From Planctomycetaceae bacterium (GTDB taxonomy: Bacteria; Planctomycetota; Planctomycetia; Pirellulales; UBA1268), in NCBI GenBank assembly GCA_902629495.1, contig CACORA010000008.1:1-64000 (forward strand): a stretch of DNA of 64,000 nucleotides, read 5' to 3'. The notes below the pieces were generated by a model that saw only the letters and a list, made by a program, of their open reading frames with translations, made no database searches and was not told the origin of the DNA. Shown here one piece after another: positions 18,314 to 27,797 of the stretch (its first letter is position 1; each line of letters begins with the position of its first letter). Position numbers and translations under genes: made by a program.

Positions 18314-19414
18314 CTAAGGAAGGCTGGCAGTCTCACCACCGGCAATGGTGCCCAACCGACCAATGACACCGCGAACACTTTGGCCAACGGGATTGTTCGC
18401 GTTGTTGTTTTGAGCAGTCGTTACATCACTATCGATATTATCGTTAATGAATTTGACTGATCCATCAATCATAGCCATAGAAGCACCACCAGGGTGATAA
18501 CTACTTGCAGGCTGGCAATTCCAACCTTCATGGTTATTAGCACAACGGGGGTAATTCGGTGGAGCAGCCGTAAAGAAAGATGTGAAACCTTCCTCTGAAT
18601 CGAATGCCCGCACACCAGGACCCTGGCCAAAATTCGATGGCGCTGTTCCTGTATAGATGCCATCATTGCCAAGCAATGCTCCACACACACTTGGAGCTGA
18701 ATTTTGATTCAGACCACTCGTGATGGTGTACCCACCCTTACTGTGCATATGAGAGGCATCGGCGATCTTTGCCTCACCAAGTGAAATTGTGTTGGAGGTT
18801 CCATCCATAATATCGGCCATAAACACAGCCTGATCTCGTGGATTATTGCCCATGTTTCCAGTCTTGCCGACGCAAAATGGACCCCGCTTCGCGGTATGCC
18901 ATCTTTCCAAGAAAACATCACCTCGATTACCCCGGTAGTTTGTCCGAGCAGGTGTGTTCCCACCAGCATTCGAGGCTGTGTTGGGATCCGAAGGACAGTG
19001 AAACATCGGCATGTCTTGAACAAGCTCAGGACGCGTACCGGCATTTGAATTCCATGGCCTATAGCCCTTGCCATTCGTTGAACGAATTTTGCCTATGATG
19101 GTGTCATAGCGATTCGTTTCTTCAGCAAATGGAAGAACAAGCAAGGTCCAGCCCCATCGATCCCACCCTTGAGAATTTCCAAGGATTGAATAGAGCTCTG
19201 GAGAACGTCCCTGTGCAGGGAATCGACTATTCGAACTTTCGTAGTTCAATACTGCTAGCTGCAACTGCTTCATCTTATTTGTACAAGCACTTCGGCGAGC
19301 TGCCTCACGAGCTGCTTGAACGGCTGGCAGAAGCAAACCAATCAAAACACCAATAATGGCAATCACAACTAGTAATTCAACCAGCGTGAAGCCCTTTCTT
19401 CCTAGTTTTTTCAT
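18314..19414 (-). CDS. DUF1559 prepilin-like protein (type IV pilin/pseudopilin N-terminal methylation motif)
   Basis: 366 residues beginning MKKLGRKGFTLVELLVVIAIIG: a type III (prepilin) signal with G-F-T-L-V-E cleavage context and the usual Glu at mature position 5, then a hydrophobic helix and ARRSACTNKMKQLQLAV. The DUF1559 (SBP_bac_10-like) globular domain follows and ends with the family-typical C-terminal block around GGASMAMIDGSVKFI. Such proteins occur in dozens of paralogues per planctomycete genome; a pilus or secretion-system role is inferred only from the N-terminus. A palindromic ribosome site (19423-19434) precedes the ATG. A pilT-like ATPase gene lies 5 kb away. Confidence 0.93.
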   Translation of the reverse strand: MKKLGRKGFTLVELLVVIAIIGVLIGLLLPAVQAAREAARRSACTNKMKQLQLAVLNYESSNSRFPAQGRSPELYSILGNSQGWDRWGWTLLVLPFAEETNRYDTIIGKIRSTNGKGYRPWNSNAGTRPELVQDMPMFHCPSDPNTASNAGGNTPARTNYRGNRGDVFLERWHTAKRGPFCVGKTGNMGNNPRDQAVFMADIMDGTSNTISLGEAKIADASHMHSKGGYTITSGLNQNSAPSVCGALLGNDGIYTGTAPSNFGQGPGVRAFDSEEGFTSFFTAAPPNYPRCANNHEGWNCQPASSYHPGGASMAMIDGSVKFINDNIDSDVTTAQNNNANNPVGQSVRGVIGRLGTIAGGETASLP

Positions 19415-19422
19415 CTCTAAAT

Positions 19423-19434
19423 TCCTTCGAAGGA
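19423..19434 (-). promoter_or_regulatory. Palindromic ribosome-binding site of the DUF1559 gene
   Basis: TCCTTCGAAGGA is a perfect 12-base palindrome. Its minus-strand copy supplies AAGGA eight bases before the ATG at 19414, so local pairing could hide the ribosome site. Confidence 0.45.
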
Positions 19435-19497
19435 TAAATTAAATAGAAAAAAGAATAAGACGCCTGGTAGACAAACGCCCCTCCCAATTACGACTAA

Positions 19498-19524
19498 ACT
19501 ATACACTAAATCGGCATGGTTCAA
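19498..19524 (-). promoter_or_regulatory. Putative sigma70-type promoter for the DUF1559 gene
   Basis: On the minus strand TTGAAC (19519-19524) and TATAGT (19498-19503) are separated by 15 bases, shorter than ideal. The boxes lie about 85 bases upstream of the start codon in an AT-rich stretch. Confidence 0.3.
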
Positions 19525-19957
19525 GCGAATTATTCCTGAGTTTTCATAAAATTTGTCCACATTTTTCTGGGATATGCGGTAAACAACCATTTCTTTCTGG
19601 AAGACGACTTATTTCTTGCTAAAAAAGCAAAAAAATGTGAATAATCGTTATGTTTCGCTGAACCACACATGTCTTCGATTGACATTGAATTTCATGCAGT
19701 TAATAAGAAACTGTGGTTTGCGCATGTTTCCTCTCTTTTCACTTTCTCGAGTGGACACTCTGCTCGTGAACACCTCGTGAACACGTTGTTCGATGGTCCC
19801 CCATGGCTATTTTGTCCGGGGTGCCGCAAGCACATTCATTCTCTTGCCATGACCTTCATTGCTGTTTTGGCCACTGCTGACATTCCTTATCAAACAGAAG
19901 GCCTTGTATAACTACAAAAAGAGTTGCTCTTAAACCGGTACAGTCACTCGCTTCACC

Positions 19958-20845
19958 ATGTATCAACTTCACCGACATCTTATTAGTATTGTTGCACTTG
20001 CATGCCTGTTCCACACACAGGGGGCAACTGCCTCCGAACCGTTCACATGTATTACCTACAACATTCGTTTTGCAAATCCCAAGGATGGAAAAGATGCATG
20101 GCCTCATCGTGTTGACACGGTTGCAGCATACCTGAGGAAAGGTGACATTCTTGGACTTCAGGAGGTAACACACGGACAACTTCTTGATCTTGAGCAACGA
20201 CTCCCGTCTTTCAACTGGTATGGCGTTGGCAGGGATGATGGAAAACAGCAAGGTGAGTATTCACCTGTTTTCTACAGAGAACGTCTCTTCGATCGTATTG
20301 ATGCAGGAACCTTCTGGTTATCAGAGACACCAACGATCGTTGGGAGCACGGGATGGGATGCCGCGCTCCCACGAGTCTGCAGCTGGGTGATCCTCGAGAT
20401 CAAAGCAACCGGCCAGATTATGTGGTGTGCCAGCACACATTTTGATCATCGAGGAAAGATGGCAAGAGAGAACAGTGGGATTGTGCTACACGACAAAGCC
20501 AAAGCACTGAATGGCAAAGAAAATCGTATTCTCATGGGTGACTTCAACTGTCTTTCAGGCTCTACCCCATATACAAACATTCTTGCTTCAGATAATGCAC
20601 GTACCATCTTCGAAGATGCTCGCCAGCGCTCACTTTCTCAACCACTCGGACCAAACAGTACATTCAATGGATTCAACGTTCTCAAGCCTGAGAAGATCAT
20701 TGATCATGTTTTTATTAGCCCAGATGTTGTTGTCCACGATTACCACATAGAAAATCCAAAAACCTTAGCTGGGCGCTTTGCGAGTGATCATCTGCCTGTT
20801 GCCGTCCGCCTGCAGATCCCGGAGAAATACTCTGGGAAACCATAG
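19958..20845 (+). CDS. Exported endonuclease/exonuclease/phosphatase (EEP) family hydrolase
   Basis: 295 residues with a signal peptide (about 8-25, ending GATA). The EEP fold follows: TYNIRFAN (metal-side Asn), LGLQEVTHGQ (Glu69), CASTHFDH, ILMGDFNCLSGS (Asp and Asn), and the final ASDHLPVAVRL (Asp-His). All catalytic residues appear intact. Exported members of this family cleave phosphodiester bonds in nucleic acid or phospholipid, and the sequence does not decide between them. The start at 19958 is the only ATG giving the signal peptide. It is convergent with the channel gene, separated by 14 bases. Confidence 0.88.
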   Translation: MYQLHRHLISIVALACLFHTQGATASEPFTCITYNIRFANPKDGKDAWPHRVDTVAAYLRKGDILGLQEVTHGQLLDLEQRLPSFNWYGVGRDDGKQQGEYSPVFYRERLFDRIDAGTFWLSETPTIVGSTGWDAALPRVCSWVILEIKATGQIMWCASTHFDHRGKMARENSGIVLHDKAKALNGKENRILMGDFNCLSGSTPYTNILASDNARTIFEDARQRSLSQPLGPNSTFNGFNVLKPEKIIDHVFISPDVVVHDYHIENPKTLAGRFASDHLPVAVRLQIPEKYSGKP

Positions 20846-20859
20846 CGCATGTTTTATCT

Positions 20860-23800
20860 TTAGTGTGCTGTTTCGTTTTTCATGTGAACATCCATTTGTG
20901 GAAATGCGATTTCAATCCCTTCTTCATTGAATCGCTCATGAATACGAGTATGGATTTCACTGATCGTTCCAAGACGATGATCGAGATTGGCAAGATAAAA
21001 ACGAATTGCAATATTCAGTGTCGAATCTGCAAATTCCTCAAACGTGATAACCGGTTTTGGATCTTTGAGAATATATTGTATGTCTGAACAGATCTCACGG
21101 AGCAGCTCACAGACTCGCCGGGTGTCTGTACCGTAGGCAACGCCCACTCGAAGTTCTGCACGATTGACTGAGTCTGACAATGTCCAGTTCGTCACGCGCC
21201 CAGTAATAAGATCCTTATTTGGAATCACATACTCTTGCCGATCCCACGTCGTCACAGTTGTTGCTCGCATGCGAATTCGGGAGACGACACCAGATATTGA
21301 GTCAACGGTAACAACATCTCCAACCCGAATGGGTTGCTCAAATAAAAGGATGATCCCGCACACAAAGTTTGCCACAACCTCTTGCAAGCCAAACCCCAGC
21401 CCCACGCTCAGACCGGCTGCCATCCATTGAACACTACTCCAACGTAAGCCAAGTATTCCAGCGGCTAGAATGATTCCACAAATTGCTACCGTATACGTGG
21501 TCAGTGATGTAACGGCATAACGAGCAGCATTATCAAGTGGGAGATGCCGAAGCACCGCAGCCTCAAGCACGCCAGGCGCATTCCGCACAAGAATAAATGT
21601 GAGTAAGAGTGTGGGAATAGCGATCAAGAGGTTGTTGAGCGTAACAACACTCGTGACAGTACCGTCCGGTGCGCGGAGTTCCCATAACACAACAGAATCA
21701 AGGAATAACAAGGCTGGGAGAACTGGCGACCAAATCCAATACACCACAATGACTGTTCCAATAATGATAATGGCATTGATCAATCGTCTCGTTTGCTGGT
21801 CAATTTCTGAAAGTTGCATCTGATTGACGTCAAGGACATCCGAGGTGGTACCAGACGCCTCGGCATGCTCACGAAGCTCTGCACGCTCACGTAGTTGCTG
21901 ACGCGCAATACGCCGCTTCGATACGAGCAGCCACCGCATCGCAATGCCCTGCAGGACTGCAGCAGCCACGATAGACCAGATTGTTTCATACAATGCCACT
22001 GTGAGCTGGATTGCTGCATAGGTATAGCCAGCAAAACTTAGACCAATAAGAGCAATGGGAATAGCAACAATCAGTGGCCTCCATAGCCAGATAAGTTGTG
22101 CAACTGGTCCATGTGGTCGATACGCAAGGAGTGCTGCACTCACGCCTCTTTGAGGGTGAAGTAATCTTGCAAGCAAGAACGCAACAAATAGCATCAGGCC
22201 AGCAAATGATAGTCGGGCAAGTGATGAAAGCTCTGTGTGAATGCTGCGTTGCAAGAGCAGGAAGTGGGTTACAAACACCATCGATAGACCAATCCAGGCA
22301 GTTCGACGAACAGCCTGCCTCAGTGGATTAATCACAGGTGAAGGCCAATTGAAATGCACAACCGCAACGCCATGGGGCCGAATTAATTGTCGCAGCATCT
22401 CCAGAGGCAAGAAAACGAGACCGGCCGTCGCAGCTGCTTGTGCAACAAACACAGACGTCGACTCAGGGTCAGCACGTCCTCCTAAGAACCACGAAAATAC
22501 TTGAATCGGAAGCCACACAGGAAGAGCTGCGCAGATCGTACACCCAATTGCCTGGAGCGTCGGACGAAGTTTCATGGCATTACTGCCATTAATGGTTGCA
22601 CCGATGGCTGTTATCTGAATAACAAACCATCGATTCAGAACAATGACCAAAATAATCGTGATCAAAAGAACTGCAGCGAGAATGGGCTGTGCTGCAACAC
22701 CGTTCGAAAAGGACACAAAAATAGACTTCAGCCTTTTTGTCTCAAACCAATCGGAGATACTCCAGATTGATTGAACGTCATGAAGTCGAAATGGTTTATC
22801 AGCACGCACCCATAAAAGATTCTTACTGATGGTTGCATCATATTCCTTGATCATCCGCGCAAACGTTTCATACCGCACGCCTAGAGGAATGAGTGTATCG
22901 ACAAGAGATCTGTCGATATCTGCGCTCATCGCCTGAAGAAGCTTTTTTTCTGATTGGATAACTGGAGGAATAAGGCTAAGACCTACGTCCTCAACATCTT
23001 GGGCTATTTCTTCCAGCCGGGTATCAATATCGGCAAGTTTTTCCTGCGCATTATCCAGCGATATCGCTTGAGCATGAGATCCTGCGAGCAACAAGGACTT
23101 CTTGGCAAGCATAATTTGCTTGCGTTGGAGAAGTGAACCCACTGAACGACTGAGTCCAGAACTGATTGACTTATCAGTTTCTATAAGCTGTTTTGTCTTT
23201 TTATAATCTTCCTCAAGGCTTCGTGATTCTTCAACGAGATTCAGTAATTCATCTTTCATTCTATGCGATTGCACGATGTAATCTGGCCATGATTCGAGAT
23301 GCTTGAGACTTACTTCCAGCTGTTTTCTGATGGCTGCATCTGCTCCCTGTACTTCAGAACGAAACGATGCAATCTGTGCCACAACGTCTGTCTTTCGTTT
23401 ATCTGAACTAAGATTTGTGGCCTTCTCTAATACTTTTGTCTTATTTTCAATCTCACGACGAACCACCTCCTCTTCTAAAGGCAATACGTTGACCTCTGCC
23501 TCATAGGTGATCATCTTTTGTCGACAAAGCTGAATATCTACCTCAACGGCTGCCTGTGATGCCTGAGACGCTAGAGCCATTGACTCACTGACGACAGGAT
23601 TAATCTTTGAATCGCCATCATCTGCTTGAAGAACGCTGTCTTTCGTTCCCTCAAGTTCAGCGATACGTGCCGGGAGTTCTTTTGACTCCAGTTTTCTATT
23701 GCTTATCTCTTCCTGAATCATCTTGAGTTGTTGATTCAGCGACAGTAATTCCCCCTCAATCTTTTTGACTACCTTTGCTATCTCATCTGCCGAAGAGCCT

Positions 23801-24258
23801 TCATGCACTTCGGTAGAGAGTGACTCAGGAGGACTATCCAAGAGGGTCTGTGCAGCTTCTTTTCTTTTTGATGCTGAGGCTGCTGATTGCTGAAGTTGCT
23901 CAATTCTCTGGCTGGCTTTTTGCCGTCGTTCAATATCTTTGAGCGCAGCAAGCAAGAATTCTTGGGCTTTCGATTTGATATCTTCCGCTAACGCAGGGTC
24001 TTGGGAAACTTTGTCCATCACCTGCCGAATAGCATCTGCCTCAGAGAACGTTTGTTCATTCTGTAACGCAGGTGTCTCTTCTTGTTTTGCACTCAAGTCG
24101 ACTAACGTATCATTCTCGTCTTTATTGATATCAGCAGTTTTTGGACCCCCTTTATCATTAACTGAATCTTGAGCTATGAGTTGAGAAGAAAAAAGTGACA
24201 CACACAGTGTGACGGTGACAGGAATACAGAAGCCAATTATTCTGCTGAGTTCTCTCAT
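20860..24258 (-). CDS. Large MscS/MscK-type mechanosensitive channel
   Basis: I use the ATG at 24258 (1132 residues), because the longer ORF to 24363 would put 35 non-signal residues before MRELSRIIGFCIPVTVTLC; no strong ribosome site decides it. After the signal peptide come ~500 periplasmic residues rich in heptad-like Lys/Glu/Gln/Leu (coiled coil), then about eleven membrane helices. The C-terminal MscS module has the pore helix GLSVGLGFGLQEVVANFVCG and the beta domain (QPIRVGDVVTV, VIPNKDLITGRVTNW). Architecture matches MscK/YbdG-like giant channels that release solutes under hypo-osmotic stress. It sits in the inner membrane, and the periplasmic domain probably tunes gating. Confidence 0.92.
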   Translation of the reverse strand: MRELSRIIGFCIPVTVTLCVSLFSSQLIAQDSVNDKGGPKTADINKDENDTLVDLSAKQEETPALQNEQTFSEADAIRQVMDKVSQDPALAEDIKSKAQEFLLAALKDIERRQKASQRIEQLQQSAASASKRKEAAQTLLDSPPESLSTEVHEGSSADEIAKVVKKIEGELLSLNQQLKMIQEEISNRKLESKELPARIAELEGTKDSVLQADDGDSKINPVVSESMALASQASQAAVEVDIQLCRQKMITYEAEVNVLPLEEEVVRREIENKTKVLEKATNLSSDKRKTDVVAQIASFRSEVQGADAAIRKQLEVSLKHLESWPDYIVQSHRMKDELLNLVEESRSLEEDYKKTKQLIETDKSISSGLSRSVGSLLQRKQIMLAKKSLLLAGSHAQAISLDNAQEKLADIDTRLEEIAQDVEDVGLSLIPPVIQSEKKLLQAMSADIDRSLVDTLIPLGVRYETFARMIKEYDATISKNLLWVRADKPFRLHDVQSIWSISDWFETKRLKSIFVSFSNGVAAQPILAAVLLITIILVIVLNRWFVIQITAIGATINGSNAMKLRPTLQAIGCTICAALPVWLPIQVFSWFLGGRADPESTSVFVAQAAATAGLVFLPLEMLRQLIRPHGVAVVHFNWPSPVINPLRQAVRRTAWIGLSMVFVTHFLLLQRSIHTELSSLARLSFAGLMLFVAFLLARLLHPQRGVSAALLAYRPHGPVAQLIWLWRPLIVAIPIALIGLSFAGYTYAAIQLTVALYETIWSIVAAAVLQGIAMRWLLVSKRRIARQQLRERAELREHAEASGTTSDVLDVNQMQLSEIDQQTRRLINAIIIIGTVIVVYWIWSPVLPALLFLDSVVLWELRAPDGTVTSVVTLNNLLIAIPTLLLTFILVRNAPGVLEAAVLRHLPLDNAARYAVTSLTTYTVAICGIILAAGILGLRWSSVQWMAAGLSVGLGFGLQEVVANFVCGIILLFEQPIRVGDVVTVDSISGVVSRIRMRATTVTTWDRQEYVIPNKDLITGRVTNWTLSDSVNRAELRVGVAYGTDTRRVCELLREICSDIQYILKDPKPVITFEEFADSTLNIAIRFYLANLDHRLGTISEIHTRIHERFNEEGIEIAFPQMDVHMKNETAH

Positions 24259-24674
24259 TGTTTTAAACTGAGCCCAAATAGAAACGTCCGAATGACTGCC
24301 TATGAGGTTCTTCCTGCCACAACACGAATGCAGTGTGTCCTCTCTAGTGTCTGGCTCAGGCACACTGTTTCAATGACAAAAAGATTGCCACAACGCATCT
24401 ACCGCAAAAGTGATTTCTACATTGTAGATTGACAGGCACACGTGAAGAAGAGCATGAAAAATCTGCTCTGACAAGTCAGTTTTCTGACCCGATCTGTTTC
24501 GCACGTCTCGCTTCGCCAGACAACGTTTGCGAATAGATCTTTCTCCAGATTATAGTGTAGCGACAGTCTTTGAGTGGTCTTCTCGCCGTATTGGCATCAT
24601 TCATTGCGTTCTCCTTGATATGCGTACATCAACGATAGTAGAGAGTTCATTGACATCTTTTTGGAGAGTGAGCC
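24259..24674. other. Divergent promoter region between the MscS-type and pilT-type genes
   Basis: About 416 bases (311 if the longer channel start is used). It contains the promoter-like pair given separately and a second TTGACA at 24649-24654, close to the pilT ribosome site. No RNA gene seen. Confidence 0.45.
24527..24556 (+). promoter_or_regulatory. Putative sigma70-type promoter of the pilT-type gene
   Basis: TTGCGA (24527-24532) and TATAGT (24551-24556) are 18 bases apart, about 120 bases before the ATG at 24675. Confidence 0.4.
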
Positions 24675-25766
24675 ATGGCAGAAATCGATGTATATTTCCA
24701 AGCGTTACACAAGCACGAAGGTTCTGACCTCCACTTGAGCACCGGTTCTCCACCACTTCTGAGAGTGCATGGAACCATGTCTTCATTAAAGGCCGATCCT
24801 CTGGAGCCAGAGAACGTGCTCAAGATGCTCCATGAAATTATGCCTGAGAATTCTCGCAAGGAATTTGATGAGACTGGAGATGCAGACTTTGCTTATGAGC
24901 TACCGGGCGTTGCCCGCTTTCGTTGCAATGCCTTTCGAGATCGCCGTGGACCTGGAGGTGTTTTCAGAATCATTCCAAATGATTTTCTGACGGCTGAGCA
25001 ACTCAATCTCCCAGATTCGATCTTGGATCTTTGCACATTATCAAAAGGTCTTGTCCTGGTAACTGGGCCGACTGGTTCCGGAAAAAGTACAACGCTGACC
25101 GCAATGATTGACCATATCAATAACAGCCGAAAAGACCACATCATTACAATTGAAGATCCGATTGAATTTGTTCATAACAATAAAAAATGTCTGATCAATC
25201 AACGTGAAGTTCATCATCACACGAAGTCTTTTTCTCGAGCCCTCCGTGCAGCGTTGCGAGAAGATCCTGACATCGTCCTCGTAGGTGAAATGCGAGATCT
25301 GGAAACAACACACATTGCCATTGAAACAGCTGAGACTGGCCACCTTGTGTTTGGTACATTGCATACAACAACTGCAGCATCCACAGTTGACCGTATTATC
25401 GATCAGTTTCCAGCTGATCGACAGTCCCAAATTCGCACCATGCTTGGCAGTAGCCTCAAGGGAGTCATTGCTCAAACTCTATGTAAAAAAGTTCCAAAAG
25501 GACGAATCGCTGCCTTGGAGATTATGATCTGCACGAATGCCATCAGTAATCTTATCCGCGAAGGCAAGACCTTTCAGATCGATTCCGCTATGCAGGTAGG
25601 TGGAAAAGATGGCATGGTACTGCTGAATAAAGCCCTGCTCAAGCATGTGCAGGACGGCCTTATCGAGCCACAAGAGGCTCTTAATCGCTCCATTAATCGG
25701 AGGGATATGATGGAACAGTTGAAGAGCACCGAGATCGATACGTCGACACTTGTTGCTGAAGACTAA
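24675..25766 (+). CDS. pilT: PilT-type retraction ATPase of type IV pili
   Basis: 363 residues, the usual PilT length. An N-terminal PAS-like domain with HEGSDLHLSTGSPPLLRVHG is followed by the RecA-like secretion ATPase core: Walker A GPTGSGKST at 131-139, Asp box ITIEDPIEF, Walker B VGEMRDLETTHIAIE and the His box TGHLVFGTLHTT. The PilT-specific AIRNLIRE-like element appears as AISNLIREGKT, which argues for PilT/PilU rather than the assembly ATPase PilB. It works as a cytoplasmic hexamer driving pilus disassembly. GGAGAGTGAGCC precedes the ATG. No other pilus assembly gene is nearby, apart from the prepilin-like DUF1559 gene 5 kb away. Confidence 0.92.
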   Translation: MAEIDVYFQALHKHEGSDLHLSTGSPPLLRVHGTMSSLKADPLEPENVLKMLHEIMPENSRKEFDETGDADFAYELPGVARFRCNAFRDRRGPGGVFRIIPNDFLTAEQLNLPDSILDLCTLSKGLVLVTGPTGSGKSTTLTAMIDHINNSRKDHIITIEDPIEFVHNNKKCLINQREVHHHTKSFSRALRAALREDPDIVLVGEMRDLETTHIAIETAETGHLVFGTLHTTTAASTVDRIIDQFPADRQSQIRTMLGSSLKGVIAQTLCKKVPKGRIAALEIMICTNAISNLIREGKTFQIDSAMQVGGKDGMVLLNKALLKHVQDGLIEPQEALNRSINRRDMMEQLKSTEIDTSTLVAED

Positions 25767-26040
25767 GTCCTGTTTCGAATCATCGATGTCTGTGGACATG
25801 ACATGTGTTTTTTCTGATTCATGCACGCAAAACAAAATCGGAATGGCAACACAAGATGTGGCGTATGCTTTGATACTTGCATCGTTTGATGCAGGCTAAA
25901 GAAACAGCCTCAACATACACTTATCATCAAGACGATATATCTCCTATTACTGAACCCTCCATATTCGAATTCTTTCGAACTCTGACGTGTGACACAGTCT
26001 TCAACAAATGAGTTTGTGACCTTCGATCGGCCGGCCTGCC

Positions 26041-27354
26041 ATGAATATCATTGATGTCATTCATCAGAAACGTGATGGCAAAGAACTGGATTCCTCACAA
26101 ATTCAGTGGGTCATCGAATCATACTGCCAGGACAAAATTCCTGATTATCAAATGTCTGCGCTTGGCATGGCCATTTTCCTCAACGGAATGAGCAATCAAG
26201 AAACCATTTACCTCACAGAGAGCATGCTGCATTCAGGCATAATTCTTCAGTGGTCAACTGGCAGCCCGGTGGTTGACAAGCATTCAACAGGTGGGATTGG
26301 TGATAAAACGTCATTGATTCTTGCTCCACTCTTAGCCTGTTGTGGTTTTCGGGTACCGATGATATCGGGTCGTGGACTTGGCCCAACCGGAGGGACACTC
26401 GACAAACTTGAAGCGATCTCTGGGTTTCGGACCGACCTCGATGAACATGAAATGCAGCACATCGTCGAAACAGTTGGCTGCGTGATTACTGGGGCAACTC
26501 CACGAATAGCACCTGCTGACCGCAAACTCTATGCCCTGCGAGATGTCACTGGCATCGTTGCATCCGTTCCACTGATTACTGCAAGTATTCTGAGTAAGAA
26601 ACTTGCTGAAAACATTGATTCATTAGTTCTTGATGTTAAGTATGGAAGTGGTTCATTTATGCAAAGTACAGATAACGCACGTACTCTTGCTCATTCATTG
26701 TGCTCAGTTGGCAAGCACTTTGGCCTCAATACGGCGGCCCTGATTACAAATATGGATCAGCCATTAGGTCAAATGATTGGCAATGCAGCTGAAGTCATTG
26801 AGTCTTTCGATGTGCTCAAAGGAACCGGTCCACGAGATGTTCGGGAACTCACTCTCTCACTTGGTGCAGAATTAGTAGTAGCCGCTGATCGTAGCAGGAC
26901 GTTCGATGAAGCGCAGAAGCAGTTAGCGTCCTATCTTGATGATGGTTCAGCATATGAACGTTTTCAAAGAATGATCCTTGCGCAAGGAGGAACGCTTCCG
27001 CTACCCAAAGAAACTCTTTCGTCACGTGAATTACTCATCCCTCATACCGGATGGATCAAACACATCAATTGTCATCACTTTGGACAGGCTATCACCGCAT
27101 TAGGAGGAGGGAGATCCAAAATAGGTGATACCATTGATCATGCTGTTGGGATTGAGATGCTTGTCAGGATTGGTGATTACGTTGAAAATAACCAGCCATG
27201 GTGTCGAGTCTGGTATCGATCAAAGGAAACGCTACTCAAGGCCCAACATCTTTTGACTAATACCATCCTTCTCGACTGCCAACGGCCTCCTACTGCAAAT
27301 CCAACACCTCTCATTTTTGAGCGAATCAACACTGGTTCTGAGAAAGAGTCATGA
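26041..27354 (+). CDS. deoA: Thymidine/pyrimidine-nucleoside phosphorylase
   Basis: 437 residues, full length. Family landmarks are DVIHQKRDGKEL at the N-terminus, DKHSTGGIGDKTSLILAP with the phosphate-binding Lys-His-Ser-Gly-Gly region, the signature SGRGLGPTGGTLDKLEAI, and DVKYGSGSFM. It cleaves thymidine or uridine with phosphate to free base and (deoxy)ribose-1-phosphate in the cytoplasm. Its TGA overlaps the start of the cytidine deaminase gene by four bases, so it is the first gene of the salvage run. The 274 bases upstream hold no gene. Thymidine versus broader pyrimidine specificity is not settled by sequence alone. Confidence 0.93.
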   Translation: MNIIDVIHQKRDGKELDSSQIQWVIESYCQDKIPDYQMSALGMAIFLNGMSNQETIYLTESMLHSGIILQWSTGSPVVDKHSTGGIGDKTSLILAPLLACCGFRVPMISGRGLGPTGGTLDKLEAISGFRTDLDEHEMQHIVETVGCVITGATPRIAPADRKLYALRDVTGIVASVPLITASILSKKLAENIDSLVLDVKYGSGSFMQSTDNARTLAHSLCSVGKHFGLNTAALITNMDQPLGQMIGNAAEVIESFDVLKGTGPRDVRELTLSLGAELVVAADRSRTFDEAQKQLASYLDDGSAYERFQRMILAQGGTLPLPKETLSSRELLIPHTGWIKHINCHHFGQAITALGGGRSKIGDTIDHAVGIEMLVRIGDYVENNQPWCRVWYRSKETLLKAQHLLTNTILLDCQRPPTANPTPLIFERINTGSEKES

Positions 27355-27752
27355 ACGATAACGCACTATGCAAACTTGCGTCTGAAGCACGTGAATCAGC
27401 GTATGCGCGATATTCACAATTTGCGGTTGGTTCAGCCATTCTCACAACAGATGGCCGCACCTTTACTGGATGTAACATTGAGAACGCCTCTTCACGACTG
27501 ACCATATGCGCCGAACAATCTGCATTGGCAAATGCGGTTGTGGCTGGGAACCGACAATTTCTCGCGATTGCCATTGCAGCTTCAGGTGGTGTTGCCCCTT
27601 GTGGCGCATGCCGTCAAACTCTAGCTGAATTCTGTGATGACTCACTCCGCGTCCTTATTGCCAACGCAACCGGGCAACTTGTACGACAAACGACTTTAGG
27701 TGTCTTGTTGCCAGACCGGTTCTCTGCAGCGTCTCGTACTCATTCGTCGTAA
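27351..27752 (+). CDS. cdd: Cytidine deaminase
   Basis: 133 residues, the size of tetrameric single-domain cytidine deaminases. The zinc site is complete: TICAEQSALANAV supplies the first Cys and catalytic Glu (C-A-E), and APCGACRQTLAEF supplies the other two Cys. The substrate loop GCNIENAS is present. It deaminates cytidine and deoxycytidine to uridine and deoxyuridine, feeding the phosphorylase translated just before it. The four-base ATGA overlap with deoA implies translational coupling. Confidence 0.95.
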   Translation: MNDNALCKLASEARESAYARYSQFAVGSAILTTDGRTFTGCNIENASSRLTICAEQSALANAVVAGNRQFLAIAIAASGGVAPCGACRQTLAEFCDDSLRVLIANATGQLVRQTTLGVLLPDRFSAASRTHSS

Positions 27753-27797
27753 TCATTTTTGCATTAAACACTTCTTATGTTTTGACTACGGTATCTC

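Larger units (their letters stand above)
19415..19957. other. AT-rich intergenic region between DUF1559 and EEP-hydrolase genes
   Basis: 543 bases holding the leader and probable promoter of the DUF1559 gene on the minus strand and a perfect 11-base tandem duplication, CTCGTGAACAC, at 19763-19773 and 19774-19784. An 80-codon plus-strand ORF (19669-19911) has no ribosome site and no family resemblance; I do not call it a gene. Confidence 0.5.

Noticed and set aside
19669..19911. 80-codon ORF upstream of the EEP gene
   Set aside because: No ribosome site or recognisable domain; contains the tandem repeat, which suggests non-coding DNA.
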